Of a stretch of DNA of 36,304 nucleotides, positions 29,849 through 36,304 are shown in pieces. Within the stretch, counting starts at the first letter, position 1; the number at the start of each line of letters is the position of its first letter. Below the pieces are notes generated by a model. The model saw only the letters and a program-made list of their open reading frames with translations, did not search any database and was not told the origin of the DNA. Source of the stretch: B4-G1 sp964393895 (GTDB lineage Bacteria; Chloroflexota; Anaerolineae; B4-G1); contig CAYMWP010000029.1 in NCBI GenBank assembly GCA_964393895.1, positions 1 to 36,304 of the forward strand. Reading direction: 5' to 3'. The translations under genes were made by a program, and so were the position numbers.

Positions 29849-31032
29849 GCGTCATCTTTGGCGGGCGTTCGGGGGAGCACGAGGTCTCGCTAAGATCCGC
29901 CCGGTCGGTGATGGACGTGTTGGACAGAGAAAAGTACGAGGTCGTGCCCATCGGCATCACCAAAGAAGGGCGCTGGATCGCCTCGGGGGATCCGATGCAG
30001 GCGCTGCTGGCAGGCGACCCGGCCGCGAGCCGGCCGGCCGCGCTCTTGGGCGATCCTTCCCGGCGCGGCCTGATGAGGCTTCGAGAGACAGAGCGGGCGG
30101 TCGAAGCGACGCGGTTAGCGGAATTGGACGTCGTCTTTCCCGTACTGCACGGGACGTATGGAGAGGATGGCACGGTGCAGGGACTGCTGGAACTGGCAGG
30201 TCTTCCTTACGTGGGCGCGGGCGTCATAGGCTCGGTTTTGGGCTTGGACAAGGTCGCTTTTAAGGATATAATGCGCGCTCACGAATTGCCCATCGTGGAT
30301 TATGTAGCTTTCAAGCGCAAAGAGTGGGAGGCAGACCCTGATGGGGTGATGGCGCGGGTCGAGGCGAAATTGGATTATCCGGTCTTTACCAAGCCGGCCA
30401 ATATGGGCTCCAGCGTCGGTGTCAGCAAATGTCACGACCGGACTGGGTTGGCGGCCGGCCTGGCCGAGGCGGCTCGCTACGACCGCAAGTTGGTCGTCGA
30501 AGCGGCCGTGCCAGCGGCGCGGGAGATTGAGGTCAGCGTGTTGGGCAACGACGACCCCATCGCCTCGCTGCCGGGCGAGGTCGTTCCCAGCCGCGAGTTC
30601 TACAGCTACGAGGCCAAATACATTGACGACGGCGACCGGGCGTCAAAGCTGCTGATTCCCGCTCCCATCTCGCCGGAGATGACCGAGCGGGTGCGCGACC
30701 TGGCAGTGCGCGTCTACGAGGCGATTGATTGCGCCGGGATGGCGCGGGCCGATTTTCTGCTTTCCGGCGAGAGCGGCCCAGGGCCGGGAGACCTGTACGT
30801 CAACGAAGTGAACACCATTCCGGGGTTCACCTCTATCAGTATGTATCCCAAGCTGTGGGAAGCCAGCGGCATCCCCTATCCAGAATTGGTTGATCGGTTG
30901 ATCGAACTGGCACTCGAGCGATATCGAGACAAGATGCGTTCAGAGACCTCGTATAAACCGTTGGTCAATGAACCGATGAACGGTGTGACCGATGATGAAA
31001 CCCACGAAGCGGCGGAAGAAGAAGCGGTTTGA
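29827..31032 (+). CDS. ddl: D-alanine--D-alanine ligase
   Basis: Ddl joins two D-alanines with ATP to supply the MurF substrate. From ATG 29827 the product is 401 residues. ATP-grasp motifs include FGGRSGEHEVSLRSA, HGTYGEDGTVQGLLELAG, VGAGVIGSVLGLDKVAFKD, FTKPANMGSSVGVSK, and the metal site NEVNTIPGFTSISMYPKLW. The C terminus extends about 35 residues past the usual end (after LIELALERYRDK) with an acidic tail, DDETHEAAEEEAV. This tail is partly a by-product of the 41-base overlap with ftsQ. It also overlaps murB by 22 bases. D-Ala-D-Lac ligases are the alternative, but the cell-wall context favours Ddl. Confidence 0.94.
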   Translation: MAAKIRVGVIFGGRSGEHEVSLRSARSVMDVLDREKYEVVPIGITKEGRWIASGDPMQALLAGDPAASRPAALLGDPSRRGLMRLRETERAVEATRLAELDVVFPVLHGTYGEDGTVQGLLELAGLPYVGAGVIGSVLGLDKVAFKDIMRAHELPIVDYVAFKRKEWEADPDGVMARVEAKLDYPVFTKPANMGSSVGVSKCHDRTGLAAGLAEAARYDRKLVVEAAVPAAREIEVSVLGNDDPIASLPGEVVPSREFYSYEAKYIDDGDRASKLLIPAPISPEMTERVRDLAVRVYEAIDCAGMARADFLLSGESGPGPGDLYVNEVNTIPGFTSISMYPKLWEASGIPYPELVDRLIELALERYRDKMRSETSYKPLVNEPMNGVTDDETHEAAEEEAV

Positions 31033-31789
31033 GACGGCGAGTGCGTTGGTTCTGGGGCGGACGCGATCCAGTCGCCCGTCGAGGACGCGCCGCTTGCCGT
31101 TCGCCGTTCGCCATTTGCTGTTGCTGCTGCTGGTCGTGATCGTCGTTGGGGCGTTGTGGCTGACTCTGGATGACCGTTTCTACGTCTACCACGCCGACGT
31201 GGCGGGCGCGGCCCGCGTGTTGCCCGACGAGGTATTTCGGGTCAGCGGGTTGCTGGGGCTGCACGTCCTATGGGTGCGGCCGTCCGAGGTAGAGGCGCGC
31301 ATCCTGGCCGAGCTGCCGGGCCTGGAGCGCGCGCGGGTCACCTGCGGGTTGCTGGATGAGCGGTGTAATATCACCGTCGTGGAGCGGCAGCCGAGGGTGA
31401 CGTGGGACGAGGACGGCCAGTTGTGGTGGATTGACGCTGACGGTATCATTTTCCCCGCGCCGGGGGCGCTCGCAGAGGGTTGGTTGGTGCGGGGGCCGTT
31501 GCCCAGGGATGAGGATGGGCGGCTGAACTGGCGCGTCCGCGTCGCGCTGAGCGAGTTGTGGTCGGCCGGAGTGGATGTGTCGCAGTTATTCTATGTATCG
31601 GGCCGGGGGTTGATGTTCGTTGATGAGCGAGGCTGGCGCACGATCTTGGGGCAGGGGCCGGGGATGGCTGAACGCTGGCGGGTGCTAGAGTTGCTGGCGG
31701 CCGACCTGGAAGCGCGCGGCCTGACGCCTCGCTTTGTGGACGTGCGCTTTCCCCAAGCGCCGTATTACTCGCTGACGAACGAATGGTAG
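30992..31789 (+). CDS. ftsQ: FtsQ/DivIB-type division protein
   Basis: The 265-residue product has the FtsQ layout: a very basic N terminus (MMKPTKRRKKKRFE), a transmembrane helix (about 43-62), and a POTRA domain from VYHADVAGAARVLPDEVFRV to about 130. A second beta domain follows with VVERQPRVTWDEDG and WWIDADGIIF. FtsQ links FtsL-type proteins to the divisome in the periplasm or outer wall zone. Position between ddl and ftsA is canonical. ATG 30992 or the adjacent 30995 lies inside ddl, so translation is coupled. Sequence identity in this family is low; architecture and position carry the call. Confidence 0.9.
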   Translation: MMKPTKRRKKKRFETASALVLGRTRSSRPSRTRRLPFAVRHLLLLLLVVIVVGALWLTLDDRFYVYHADVAGAARVLPDEVFRVSGLLGLHVLWVRPSEVEARILAELPGLERARVTCGLLDERCNITVVERQPRVTWDEDGQLWWIDADGIIFPAPGALAEGWLVRGPLPRDEDGRLNWRVRVALSELWSAGVDVSQLFYVSGRGLMFVDERGWRTILGQGPGMAERWRVLELLAADLEARGLTPRFVDVRFPQAPYYSLTNEW

Positions 31790-31826
31790 GATTTGGAGAT
31801 TTGTGATTTAGGGATCTGGGAGGATT

Positions 31827-33083
31827 GTGAGCCAGATCAACAAAGGAATCAACGAATCTGGAATCATGGAACGGACCATCGTAGGCATTGACGTGGGCGG
31901 CAGCAAAATATGCACCCTGGTGGGCGAGGTGGACGCCAACGGTGACCTGCGCGTGATTGGCGTAGGGCAGACATCTTCACGGGGCGTCCGCCAGGGGGTG
32001 GTGGTCAACGTGGCGGATGCCACGGCCGCCATCGCTGCCTCGGTCGAGAAGGCCGAGCGCACGTCGGGATACAAAATTGAACGAGCCTACGTGGGAATCA
32101 GTGGCGCGCACATCTCTTCCCTCAACAGCCGGGGAGTGGTCGGTATCTCTCGCCGCGAGCACGGCATCTTGGTGGAGGACGTGGATCGGGCGTTGGACGC
32201 CGCGTACGCCATCGCGGTGCCCCATAACCAGGAGGTCTTGCACGTGATTCCACGCGGTTACGTGGTGGATGGGCAGAGCGGCGTGCGCGACCCGGTCGGA
32301 ATGTACGGTTATCGCCTGGAGGTAGAGACTCACATCGTCACTGGCTCTAGCACTTGCATCCAGAACTTGGTCAAGTGCGTGGAGGAGGCCGGGGTGGGGG
32401 TGGACGAGTTGGTGCTGGCGAGTTTGGCCGCCGGCAACGCCGTGCTCACGGACACCGAGCGGGAGATGGGGGTCGTGCTGGCCGACGTTGGCACTGGCAC
32501 TACCGACATTGCGATTTTCATTGACGGCGCCGTATGGCACACGGTCACACTGGGGGTAGGCGGCGAGTACGTCACCGGGGATATCGCCATCGGCCTGCGG
32601 TTGCCGCCGGACGTCGCCGAGCAGATCAAGATAGCATACGGCCACGCTCGCGCGGCTCAGGTGCCGCCCGACGAACGGTTCACCGTATCGGCCTTTGGCG
32701 GCGACGCTCCCCACGTCGTGCCGCGCTGGAAGCTGGCCGAGATCATTGAAGCGCGGGTGGAAGAGATCCTGGCGCTGATCCATCAGGAGATCAAGCGTTC
32801 GGGGTACGATGGTCTCCTGCCGGCGGGCGTCGTGTTGTGCGGCGGCGCTGTGCAGATGCCGGGTCTCCAGGAGTTGGGGCGTGACGTCATGGGGCTGCCC
32901 GTGCGTGTGGGGCCGCCCCGGCGACTGCGCGGCCTCGTAGACAAGATTTCTAGTCCGGCCCACGCGGTGGGCGCGGGGCTGGTAGATTGGGGGTTGACGA
33001 TGGATACGCGACCCCAGTTACGCAAGCCTGTTCCGGGTGCGGGGAGGCGCTTTCTCGATTGGTTGCGGGCGCTCTTGCCCTGA
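31827..33083 (+). CDS. ftsA: Cell division protein FtsA
   Basis: FtsA is an actin-fold protein that anchors FtsZ filaments to the membrane and activates the divisome. The 418-residue product has phosphate-1 loop VGIDVGGSKICTLVGEV, the FtsA-specific 1C (SHS2) domain from YKIERAYVGISGAHI, and phosphate-2 loop LADVGTGTTDIAIF. Near the end are VVLCGGAVQMPGL and the C-terminal amphipathic membrane-targeting helix RFLDWLRALLP. GTG 31827 has GGGAGG upstream; ATG 31866 (MERTIVGID) is the more usual family start but has a weak ribosome binding site. The gap before it holds attt-rich heptamer-like repeats. Confidence 0.94.
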   Translation: MSQINKGINESGIMERTIVGIDVGGSKICTLVGEVDANGDLRVIGVGQTSSRGVRQGVVVNVADATAAIAASVEKAERTSGYKIERAYVGISGAHISSLNSRGVVGISRREHGILVEDVDRALDAAYAIAVPHNQEVLHVIPRGYVVDGQSGVRDPVGMYGYRLEVETHIVTGSSTCIQNLVKCVEEAGVGVDELVLASLAAGNAVLTDTEREMGVVLADVGTGTTDIAIFIDGAVWHTVTLGVGGEYVTGDIAIGLRLPPDVAEQIKIAYGHARAAQVPPDERFTVSAFGGDAPHVVPRWKLAEIIEARVEEILALIHQEIKRSGYDGLLPAGVVLCGGAVQMPGLQELGRDVMGLPVRVGPPRRLRGLVDKISSPAHAVGAGLVDWGLTMDTRPQLRKPVPGAGRRFLDWLRALLP

Positions 33084-33088
33084 AGTAG

Positions 33089-33108
33089 GGCGGCCTTCCA
33101 TAGCCGCC
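33089..33108 (+). promoter_or_regulatory. Hairpin between ftsA and ftsZ
   Basis: GGCGGC (33089-33094) and GCCGCC (33103-33108) form a six-base stem with an eight-base loop just after the ftsA stop. There is no T-run, so termination is unlikely. It may stabilise or process the ftsZ message. A strong TTAGGAGGAG ribosome binding site follows before ATG 33139. Confidence 0.4.
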
Positions 33109-33138
33109 TGATCACGGATGAGATTAGGAGGAGCAATA

Positions 33139-34212
33139 ATGTACACAGCATCCCAAACAGAGAGTTTCGCACAGATCCGAGTCGTAGGCGTGGGCGGAGG
33201 CGGCAGCAATGCCATCAACCGCATGATCGCCGAGGGACTGGGCGGTGTTGATTTCGTAGCGATCAATACAGACGCCCAGGCTCTCATGCTCTCGGACGCG
33301 CCCAAGCGCGTGCGCATCGGCGACAAGTTGACGCGCGGGTTGGGCGTGGGAGGAGATCCGGAACTGGGTCACAAGGCGGCGGAGGAATCTGCCGACGAGT
33401 TGTACCAGGTTCTGGAAGGCTCCGACATGGTGTTCATCACCGCTGGCATGGGAGGCGGTACCGGCACCGGCGCTTCGCCCGTCGTCGCCCGCATCGCCCG
33501 AGAAGTCGGCGCCTTGACCATCGGTGTCGTCACCCGGCCTTTTAACTGGGAGGGGTCGGTGCGCTCGGAGACGGCGCGGGTAGGGGTCGAGCAGTTCAAG
33601 GAAGAGGTGGATACGCTGATCGTGATCCCCAACGACCGGCTGCTGGAAATCACCGATAAGCGGGTCAGCCTGCAAGATGCCTTCTCCCTGGCCGACGACG
33701 TGTTGCGTCAGGGCGTCCAGGGCATCTCGGAACTGATCACCGTGCCCGGTCTGATCAACCTGGACTTTGCCGATGTGCGGACGATCATGTCCCAGGGCGG
33801 GGCGGCGCTGATGGCGGTTGGACGGGCCGGCGGTGAAAATCGAGCCGTCGAGGCCGCGCAGCAGGCTATCTCCAGCCGGCTGCTGGACATCACGATTGAC
33901 GGCGCGCGCGGCATACTCTTTAACGTCACCGGCGGGCCGGACCTGAGCCTGTTCGAGGTCAACGAGGCGGCTTCGGTCATCAAACAGACCGCTCACCCCG
34001 ACGTGAATCTCATCTTTGGGGCCGTCATTGACGAGGATATGAGTGAAGATATCCGTATCACCGTCATTGCGACCGGTTTCGATCAGACAGAGCCTCGGCC
34101 TCGGCCGGTACGGGTGGCGCGCGCGACGTTCAACGACAAGGTCGAGTTCCCGGTGCCGGCTTTCGACAAGGATGACCTGGAGATTCCCGCTTTCCTGCGT
34201 CGTCGCGGTTAG
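33139..34212 (+). CDS. ftsZ: Cell division protein FtsZ
   Basis: FtsZ is the tubulin-like GTPase that forms the cytokinetic ring. The 357-residue product starts MYTASQTESFAQIRVVGVGG. It has GVGGGGSNAINRMI, the tubulin signature GGGTGTG (105-111), the T7-type loop NLDFADVRTIM, and a short, charged linker. The C-terminal peptide DLEIPAFLRRRG is the usual FtsA and partner binding site. ATG 33139 is preferred over an upstream ATG at 33118 that would overlap the ribosome binding site TTAGGAGGAG. It closes the division cluster. No clear terminator follows. Confidence 0.97.
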   Translation: MYTASQTESFAQIRVVGVGGGGSNAINRMIAEGLGGVDFVAINTDAQALMLSDAPKRVRIGDKLTRGLGVGGDPELGHKAAEESADELYQVLEGSDMVFITAGMGGGTGTGASPVVARIAREVGALTIGVVTRPFNWEGSVRSETARVGVEQFKEEVDTLIVIPNDRLLEITDKRVSLQDAFSLADDVLRQGVQGISELITVPGLINLDFADVRTIMSQGGAALMAVGRAGGENRAVEAAQQAISSRLLDITIDGARGILFNVTGGPDLSLFEVNEAASVIKQTAHPDVNLIFGAVIDEDMSEDIRITVIATGFDQTEPRPRPVRVARATFNDKVEFPVPAFDKDDLEIPAFLRRRG

Positions 34213-34633
34213 TGCACGCTGACTGGTGAACTTTTATTGCTTGACTCTTGGGCAGGCGAGTAGAGTCGCGCCTGTTGTGTGGTGGTGAGCATTCAGGTAT
34301 CTCTCTACATCACAAAGAGCACTGAGGACACGAAGAAGACGGTGACCGAGCGCATTTTGTCGAGTTCCGTGTCCGTTTACGACTTTGCCTTCGTGTACTT
34401 TGGTAAATAGGCAACTCCCTGAACCCTTGAGGTCCAAAATTCCGTCCGATGTGATCATCGGCACAGATGAGACGAGATTTTGGACGCGGATTAACGCTGA
34501 TGGGCGCTGATCTTGGATTTTATCCGTAAATCATCTGCGAAAATCTGGTGCAACCTACGGTTGCCTGAATCTGCGTCCTGGTTAACTTGTCGGTTTGAGG
34601 TGCATTCGTTAGACGGTTACGTGTGGTGGTGAT
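34213..34633. other. Intergenic region after ftsZ
   Basis: This 421-base gap has no supported gene. It contains a degenerate acaaagag/acacgaag...tccgtgtccg stretch (34308-34375) like those at 1-60 and 9069-9160. A run of gcggattaacgctgatgggc-type repeats follows (about 34487-34580). TTGTCG (34587-34592) and TAGACG (34610-34615) at 17-base spacing are a poor promoter candidate for the kinase. No intrinsic terminator for ftsZ is visible. Confidence 0.55.
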
Positions 34634-35794
34634 ATGACTGATCTGGCCGAACTATTTCGACAAGGTGGAAGGGAAAAAAGACTCTCTCCGGGCGAGGTGC
34701 TGTGCCGCCAGGGAGCGACGAGCGATGGCGCGTATTATCTCAAGTGGGGACGGCTGGGAGTCTACCGGGAGGAGCAGGGCGACTTTTATCTTCTCTCAGA
34801 GATCGTGCCGGGGAACCTGGTGGGTGAACTAGGCGCTACCACCGGTTGGTCCCGCACGGCCACCGTGAAGGCCGAAGAAGAATCAGTTATCATTCACATC
34901 TCCAGGGATGATTTTCGCCGCTTGTTGAAGGATGAGCCTGCACTGGCGGCGGAGGTCATCTGTCAGGTGGGGGAGCGCCTCACTTTTGGGGATGTCGCCC
35001 GCGTCACCCTCGGTCGCTCGTATCAGCAAGCGATAGAGCGGGTGCGGGCGTTGCGCTCTGAGAAGGAGCGGTTGAAGGAACTCTTGCGCCTGCGGGAGGA
35101 GTTGGCCGATATGATCGTCCACGACCTCCGCAATCCTCTGGGAGTGATCGCCAGCGGCATGGAGTTGTTGGAGAGCGAACTGGACGCCGAGACCAAATCG
35201 GAATACGTGGACTCGTTGGTGAGGACGATGAGGCGGTCGGTAGGGCGGATGCAACGGTTGGTGGAGACTTTGTTGGACATCGCTCGCCTGGAGGAGGGGG
35301 GGATAGCGCTACGCCTCGCGCCGGTGGAGGTGCCCGCGCTCATCGAGGAGGTGGTGGCGGAGGAGCTTCCCCTGGCCGACAATCACGGCGTGGCGTTGGA
35401 GAGCTTGTTGCCCGCAGACCTACCGATGGTGTTGGCCGACCGTGACGTCGTGCAGCGGACATTGATAAATCTCTTGGACAATGCGCTCAAATTCACTCCC
35501 AGTGGGGGGCGGGTGTGGGTGGAGGCCCAAGCCCAGGAAGATCAAGTTCAAGTGGCAGTGGTAGATACCGGACCTGGTATTCCTTTGGGGGAACATGGGC
35601 GCATCTTTGAAAAGTTCACTCAGGTGCAGGGCCAATTGGGGTCCCAGAGGGGGTTAGGGTTGGGGTTGACTTTTTGTCGCATGGCTGTGGAGTCTCACGG
35701 CGGGCACATCTGGGTCGAGGATGGCCCGCAGGGTAGAGGGAGCCGCTTTATCTTTACCCTACCCCGGGTTCCTGAGACTGTTGCCGGGGACTGA
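34634..35794 (+). CDS. Cytosolic histidine kinase with cyclic-nucleotide-binding-type sensor
   Basis: The 386-residue product has no transmembrane segment. Residues 1-115 form a CRP-type cNMP-binding domain (FRQGG...LSPGEVLCRQG, IVPGNLVGELGATTG), and about 128-155 is a coiled-coil linker. The HisKA dimerisation helix has the phospho-acceptor His163 in MIVHDLRNPLG. The ATPase domain has the N box NLLDNALKFTPSGG, G1 DTGPGIP and G2 GLGLGLTFC. All kinase motifs are intact. It probably senses a cytoplasmic small molecule, but the ligand is unknown and need not be a cyclic nucleotide. No response regulator lies in the window, so its output is unknown. Confidence 0.9.
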   Translation: MTDLAELFRQGGREKRLSPGEVLCRQGATSDGAYYLKWGRLGVYREEQGDFYLLSEIVPGNLVGELGATTGWSRTATVKAEEESVIIHISRDDFRRLLKDEPALAAEVICQVGERLTFGDVARVTLGRSYQQAIERVRALRSEKERLKELLRLREELADMIVHDLRNPLGVIASGMELLESELDAETKSEYVDSLVRTMRRSVGRMQRLVETLLDIARLEEGGIALRLAPVEVPALIEEVVAEELPLADNHGVALESLLPADLPMVLADRDVVQRTLINLLDNALKFTPSGGRVWVEAQAQEDQVQVAVVDTGPGIPLGEHGRIFEKFTQVQGQLGSQRGLGLGLTFCRMAVESHGGHIWVEDGPQGRGSRFIFTLPRVPETVAGD

Positions 35795-35909
35795 GGCGTT
35801 GGCAGTAATTCCCGTTTTGAAGCCGCACCGCCGTAGAACAGACGGTGTTGGCTAGTTTTTCCTAGCACCCAAGCTAGAATTGCCAAAACGGGAATTGCTG
35901 AGGCGTTGG
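35791..35909. mobile_element. 95-bp inverted-repeat element with 12-bp direct flanks
   Basis: CTGAGGCGTTGG occurs at 35791-35802 and 35898-35909. Between the copies lies an element with terminal arms AATTCCCGTTTTG (35807-35819) and its exact complement CAAAACGGGAATT (35884-35896). The first direct repeat contains the stop codon of the kinase gene. Two ctag motifs and a caccg/cggtg hairpin fill the centre. It has no coding capacity. The shape fits a miniature element with an unusually long target duplication. Confidence 0.6.
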
Positions 35910-35960
35910 AGAGGCTGTAGCCGCGATTTCCAGGATCGCGCGGGTTAGTTGCTGCTTGAT

Positions 35961-35988
35961 AAAAATCTCGCCCAATGGCGAGATTTTT
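35961..35988. terminator. Strong bidirectional intrinsic terminator
   Basis: AAAAATCTCGCC (35961-35972), loop CAAT, and GGCGAGATTTTT (35977-35988) form a perfect 12-base stem ending in a T-run. The A-run on the other side makes it work in both directions. It probably ends the transcript of the histidine kinase gene. Confidence 0.9.
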
Positions 35989-36010
35989 AAGGTTATGTAG
36001 TGAATTTCGC

Positions 36011-36039
36011 TTGCGTGCTACCTGAGTGTGTGGTATAAT
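36011..36039 (+). promoter_or_regulatory. Candidate promoter with perfect TATAAT
   Basis: TTGCGT (36011-36016) and TATAAT (36034-36039) have exactly 17 bases between them. The predicted start is near 36046. A terminator-like hairpin begins about five bases later, which is an unusual arrangement. Confidence 0.6.
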
Positions 36040-36050
36040 CTGGGCATATT

Positions 36051-36076
36051 AACCCCAAGATGTGGGGTTTTTATTT
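36051..36076 (+). terminator. Terminator-like hairpin just after a promoter
   Basis: AACCCCA pairs with TGGGGTT (36063-36069) around a five-base loop, and the stem runs into TTTTTATTT (36068-36076). With the promoter at 36011 it would limit most transcripts to about 30 bases, or act as an attenuator for a gene beyond the window. Confidence 0.55.
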
Positions 36077-36185
36077 CCCTCAACCCCCATATCTGGTGGC
36101 ATCTTTTCTGTCGTTTTCCTATTCGTCGTGCTGAACGCTTTGCTCTGGTATGCGGGCCCGTTGAGCAGTTAGAGCAATTGCGTTT

Positions 36186-36255
36186 GGACCTCCGAGGTTT
36201 CCAAAGATTCTCTGGCGATAAGAAACACGTTCTCGAGACATAAACCTCGGAGGCT
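36186..36255. repeat. Second acctccgaggt palindrome pair
   Basis: GGACCTCCGAGGTTTCC (36186-36202) and AAACCTCGGAGGCT (36242-36255) are inverted copies of the same palindrome found at 87-101 and 170-184. The spacing is about 40 bases here against 68 there. Confidence 0.7.
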
Positions 36256-36304
36256 CATGGCCTAACACTTTTAACATTCGCTCATTTTTTGCCCTGAAAC
36301 TGTT

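Larger units (their letters stand above)
35795..36304. other. 3' intergenic region with repeats, terminator and promoter
   Basis: The last 510 bases hold the inverted-repeat element (to 35909), a gtagccgcgatttcca repeat (35917-35932), a strong terminator (35961-35988), a promoter (36011-36039), a second terminator-like hairpin (36051-36076), and the palindrome pair at 36186-36255. No supported gene is present; a 71-codon frame at 36028-36243 overlaps the promoter and hairpin and looks like chance. Confidence 0.6.

Noticed and set aside
33089..33108. Terminator between ftsA and ftsZ
   Set aside because: The hairpin has no T-run, so it is listed only as a possible RNA structure.
34230..34275. 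TTGACT with TAGAGT as an ftsZ-downstream promoter
   Set aside because: The spacing is only 14 bases.
36028..36243. 71-codon frame near the right end
   Set aside because: It overlaps the -10 box, the hairpin and a repeat arm, and lacks a ribosome binding site.

Overview
The window is a gene-dense, GC-rich bacterial chromosome segment in which every gene I can support lies on the + strand. Its core is a nearly complete division and cell wall (dcw) cluster, about 16.4-34.2 kb. Gene content and style suggest a member of the Chloroflexota, probably an Anaerolineae-like lineage: a Ycf46-type AAA+ protein, Pro/Thr-rich lipid-anchored-looking or membrane-tethered Ig-fold proteins, a sterol-carrier (SCP2) protein beside an iron alcohol dehydrogenase and a tungsten-type aldehyde oxidoreductase, and many degenerate 7-8 bp tandem arrays. 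This assignment is inference; no rRNA or tRNA gene is present to support it.

Layout. 1-536 is repeat-rich intergenic DNA ending in a candidate promoter. 537-6888 holds a secreted Ig-like protein, pth, mfd, three small genes (the first apparently frameshifted behind a strong promoter) and a SAM methyltransferase. 6941-8534 is an SCP2-domain protein with an iron-dependent alcohol dehydrogenase. 8535-9213 is intergenic, with repeats and a gene remnant. 9214-11055 is an aldehyde:ferredoxin oxidoreductase-type enzyme. 11078-11997 is a two-gene cassette (ribbon-helix-helix-like protein plus retropepsin-like protease) whose first gene carries a 159-bp in-frame palindromic insertion. 12017-16300 is a three-gene module: Ycf46-like AAA+, polytopic membrane protein, and Ig/FlgD-like surface protein.

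16402-34212 is the dcw cluster: mraZ promoter and four-box operator, mraZ, rsmH, ftsL-like, ftsI, murF, mraY, a small conserved-looking protein, murD, ftsW, murG, a CvpA-like membrane protein, murC, murB, ddl, ftsQ, ftsA, ftsZ. Genes are tightly spaced and several overlap, which suggests one or a few translationally coupled transcripts. Together they encode the cytoplasmic Mur ligase steps, D-Ala-D-Ala ligation, lipid I and II formation, septal glycan polymerisation and cross-linking, and the FtsZ ring with its membrane anchor. murE is not in the cluster. A cytosolic cyclic-nucleotide-domain histidine kinase follows at 34634-35794. The window ends in a mobile-looking inverted repeat, a strong intrinsic terminator, and a promoter followed at once by a second terminator-like hairpin.

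The most unusual signals are: (1) the in-frame mobile palindromic insertion at 11372-11530; (2) short tandem arrays inserted in frame inside murD, murG and murB; (3) a T6-associated frame break at 5507-5512 in a small gene with good promoter and ribosome binding site; (4) four TGGG boxes at exact 10-bp spacing over the mraZ start site; (5) the promoter-terminator pair at 36011-36076. No CRISPR array, phage gene or complete insertion sequence was seen.
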